Shown in pieces: positions 62,579-64,000 of a stretch of DNA of 64,000 nt. Within the stretch, counting starts at the first letter, position 1. Each line of letters begins with the position of its first letter. Under the pieces are notes generated by a model. That model ran no database searches. It was not told the DNA's origin and was given only the letters and a program-made list of their open reading frames with translations. The DNA comes from Pseudo-nitzschia pungens (lineage: Eukaryota; Bacillariophyta; Bacillariophyceae; Bacillariales; Bacillariaceae), in assembly GCA_037355855.1 (NCBI GenBank), contig CM074765.1, positions 3,534,001 through 3,598,000 of the forward strand. Reading direction: 5' to 3'. Position numbers and translations under genes: made by a program.

Positions 62579-62632
62579 TCAATCGGCGGACGTCGAAAGG
62601 CTCATTCCGTCTTCCAGATCATCGTCGTCGTC

Positions 62633-62669
<37 letters not shown>

Positions 62670-64000
62670 AGGCTGCCCGAATCGCTCACCGCCTCCTGTC
62701 GCTCGCGCGCGTCGTCGGCGCACTTTTCCCAGTCCGAGGTCACCACCAGAAACAGCACGATGGCGATCTCGATCGCCGCCGAGATGGCCCCCCACCAGTA
62801 CACCCCGATGAGGTTCCCGCGGAAGCAGAGGATGTAGATGGCCACCCCGCCGATGGAGAGGGGGAGTTCCAGCCCGAACGACAGGACGGTGGCGATCAGC
62901 GGCCGTCCCTGGCCGGAAAAGACGCCCGAGGTCGCGTTGCTGACCAGGAGGTTGAGGTAGGTGCTCACCAGCATGGCGGGGACCAGTTTTTTGGCCTGGC
63001 CGACAAAACGAAACAAAGCAAAAACAAAAACGAAATCAAAAACGAGACGGCGACGAAACACAAAAGAAGAAAGCACATCGTGCCGTCAGAAACCGAGGCA
63101 TTCGTTCGATTCGCACCCTCCGAAACAACGAGAGCATCACGAGTCTGCGTTCAGCCGGTGGTGTGGTGGGCTCGCACGCATTCGACTCGACCAAAACCAC
63201 AAAACCCACAAAACCCACCAAACACCAAAAACAAGACAAGACAGCACTTCACTCCACTCCACTCCACTCACCAATCCCACCACGTTCTCGTCGTCCGTCG
63301 CGATCCCCAGCACCCTGTTCCCCAGGAGGGGCGTCAGAAAAAAGACCGCCATGACCGCGTTGACGGCCGTGATAAAGTGCATCACCAGCCAGGCCGATTT
63401 CCGGGCGGCCGCACCGTTCCCGCGGCCCAGGTGGTAGCCCACCCTCACCCCCGAGACCGTGCAGCAGGTGGCCGACAGCGTCCCGGACCAGGGAATGGTC
63501 ACGGTGGACAGGGCCGACGAGGCGGCGATCGGGAGCTCTCCCAGCCGGCCCACCAGGATGGTCTGGAACTGCGACGCGCAGGCCTGGAAGAGCAGCGTCC
63601 CGATGTTGGGGAGGGACTGCCTCATGAATTCGGCCGTGCGTTCCCTCGTGTGGTGGGCCACGCTCCAGCCCTCCTCGGGCCAGGCGTCGACGTGGTGCTT
63701 CTTGTAGACGAACATGTAGAGGTAGTAGCAGACGCCCTGCAGGGTCCGGGAGATGGAGAGGGAAATGGCGGCCCCGACGAATCCGAATCCCTTCCATCCC
63801 GGGATCGGTCCGCCAAAGACAAAGGTCCAGTTGAGAAAGGCGTTGACGAACAAGAAGAAGATGTTGTTGTACATGGCGGGCTCCGGCAACCCGCGGGCCT
63901 GGAAGTAGAAGCGCATGCACTGGTAGAGGCCGTTCGGAACGGGCCAGACCAGGTTGTACCTGGCGTAGACCCCGGCGACGGAGCAGATATCGGGGGGGAA
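62579..64000 (-). CDS. MATE-family multidrug/toxin extrusion transporter (5' end outside the window)
   Basis: Coding sequence runs from the window edge (64000, in frame) to 63272, then from 62995 to the stop at 62579, 382 codons including the stop. Visible MATE features are the interdomain segment VAGVYARYNLVWPVPNGLYQ, FYFQARG (matching the family FLQAQG), FVGAAISLSIS, the LPNIGTLLF helix and GVRVGYHLGRGNG, a conserved second-half helix start. Spliced sequence continues AKKLVPAMLVSTYLNLLVSNATSGVFSGQGR. MATE proteins export organic cations in exchange for H+ or Na+. The C-terminal tail has poly-Ser and poly-Asp runs from a CTG/TCG repeat. The ATG at 63916 is internal, not the start. GC content is high here. 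Confidence 0.85.
62620..62671. repeat. TCG/CTG trinucleotide run in coding sequence
   Basis: About sixteen triplets encode the poly-Ser and Asn/Asp tract near the C-terminus of the MATE protein on the minus strand. Confidence 0.85.
62996..63271 (-). other. Intron of the MATE gene
   Basis: 276 nt with donor GTGAGT and acceptor GGCCAG in phase 0. Reading through gives unrelated Trp-rich sequence and a stop, whereas splicing joins two parts of the MATE fold. Confidence 0.8.

Overview
The window looks like nuclear DNA of a diatom, probably a pennate one. Three kinds of evidence point there. Several proteins carry the bipartite plastid presequence of secondary red plastids: a signal peptide followed by a Phe at the predicted cleavage site. 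The introns I can place are few and short (88 to 276 nt) with GT...AG ends. Intergenic DNA is AT-rich and sprinkled with short palindromic motifs (ACTAGTAGTACTAGT and ACCGTACGGTAC types). Gene content (GH81 glucanase, DOCK-like protein, C5 DNA methyltransferase, tandem AlgH protein, TtcA) fits a photosynthetic stramenopile. The species is not assigned.

Layout. 1-5.8 kb: a tRNA-Gly/tRNA-Leu pair, an HDHD2-like HAD hydrolase, a Golgi-type sulfotransferase and a plastid-targeted FNR-like flavoprotein. 5.8-12 kb: mostly gene-free, with a decayed LTR-retrotransposon gag at 8.2-9.4 kb. 12-23.3 kb: a secreted trypsin-like protease; a three-exon gene joining two Cys-rich modules to a GH81 endo-1,3-beta-glucanase; a multi-pass membrane protein; and an acidic-repeat protein. 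25.1-31.1 kb: a very large gene joining an XPG/FEN-type PIN nuclease to a DExH helicase, interrupted by two single-base frameshifts. 32.4-34.6 kb: a presequence-bearing TtcA-like tRNA thiolase converging on a small secreted or plastid protein. 35.5-41.5 kb: a kinase-like protein and a two-domain AlgH/UPF0301 protein. 41.6-50 kb: a 2,784-residue DOCK-family protein whose DHR-2 domain stops before lobe C. 50-53.9 kb: gene-poor, with a 590-bp inverted-repeat element containing a perfect 36-bp hairpin. 53.9-56.2 kb: an ER DnaJ/ShKT membrane protein. 56.4-62 kb: a C5 DNA methyltransferase divergent from an SF2 ATPase whose motifs resemble the bacterial Z1 helicases. 62.5-64 kb: a MATE transporter cut by the window end.

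Two loci are the best candidates for something undescribed. One is the PIN-nuclease/DExH-helicase fusion. The other is the divergent methyltransferase/Z1-like helicase pair, which echoes the partner sets of some bacterial restriction-modification systems. Both are read from motifs only; no search was run. Start codons were checked by eye, and where the longest open frame began at a non-ATG codon the first ATG was used.
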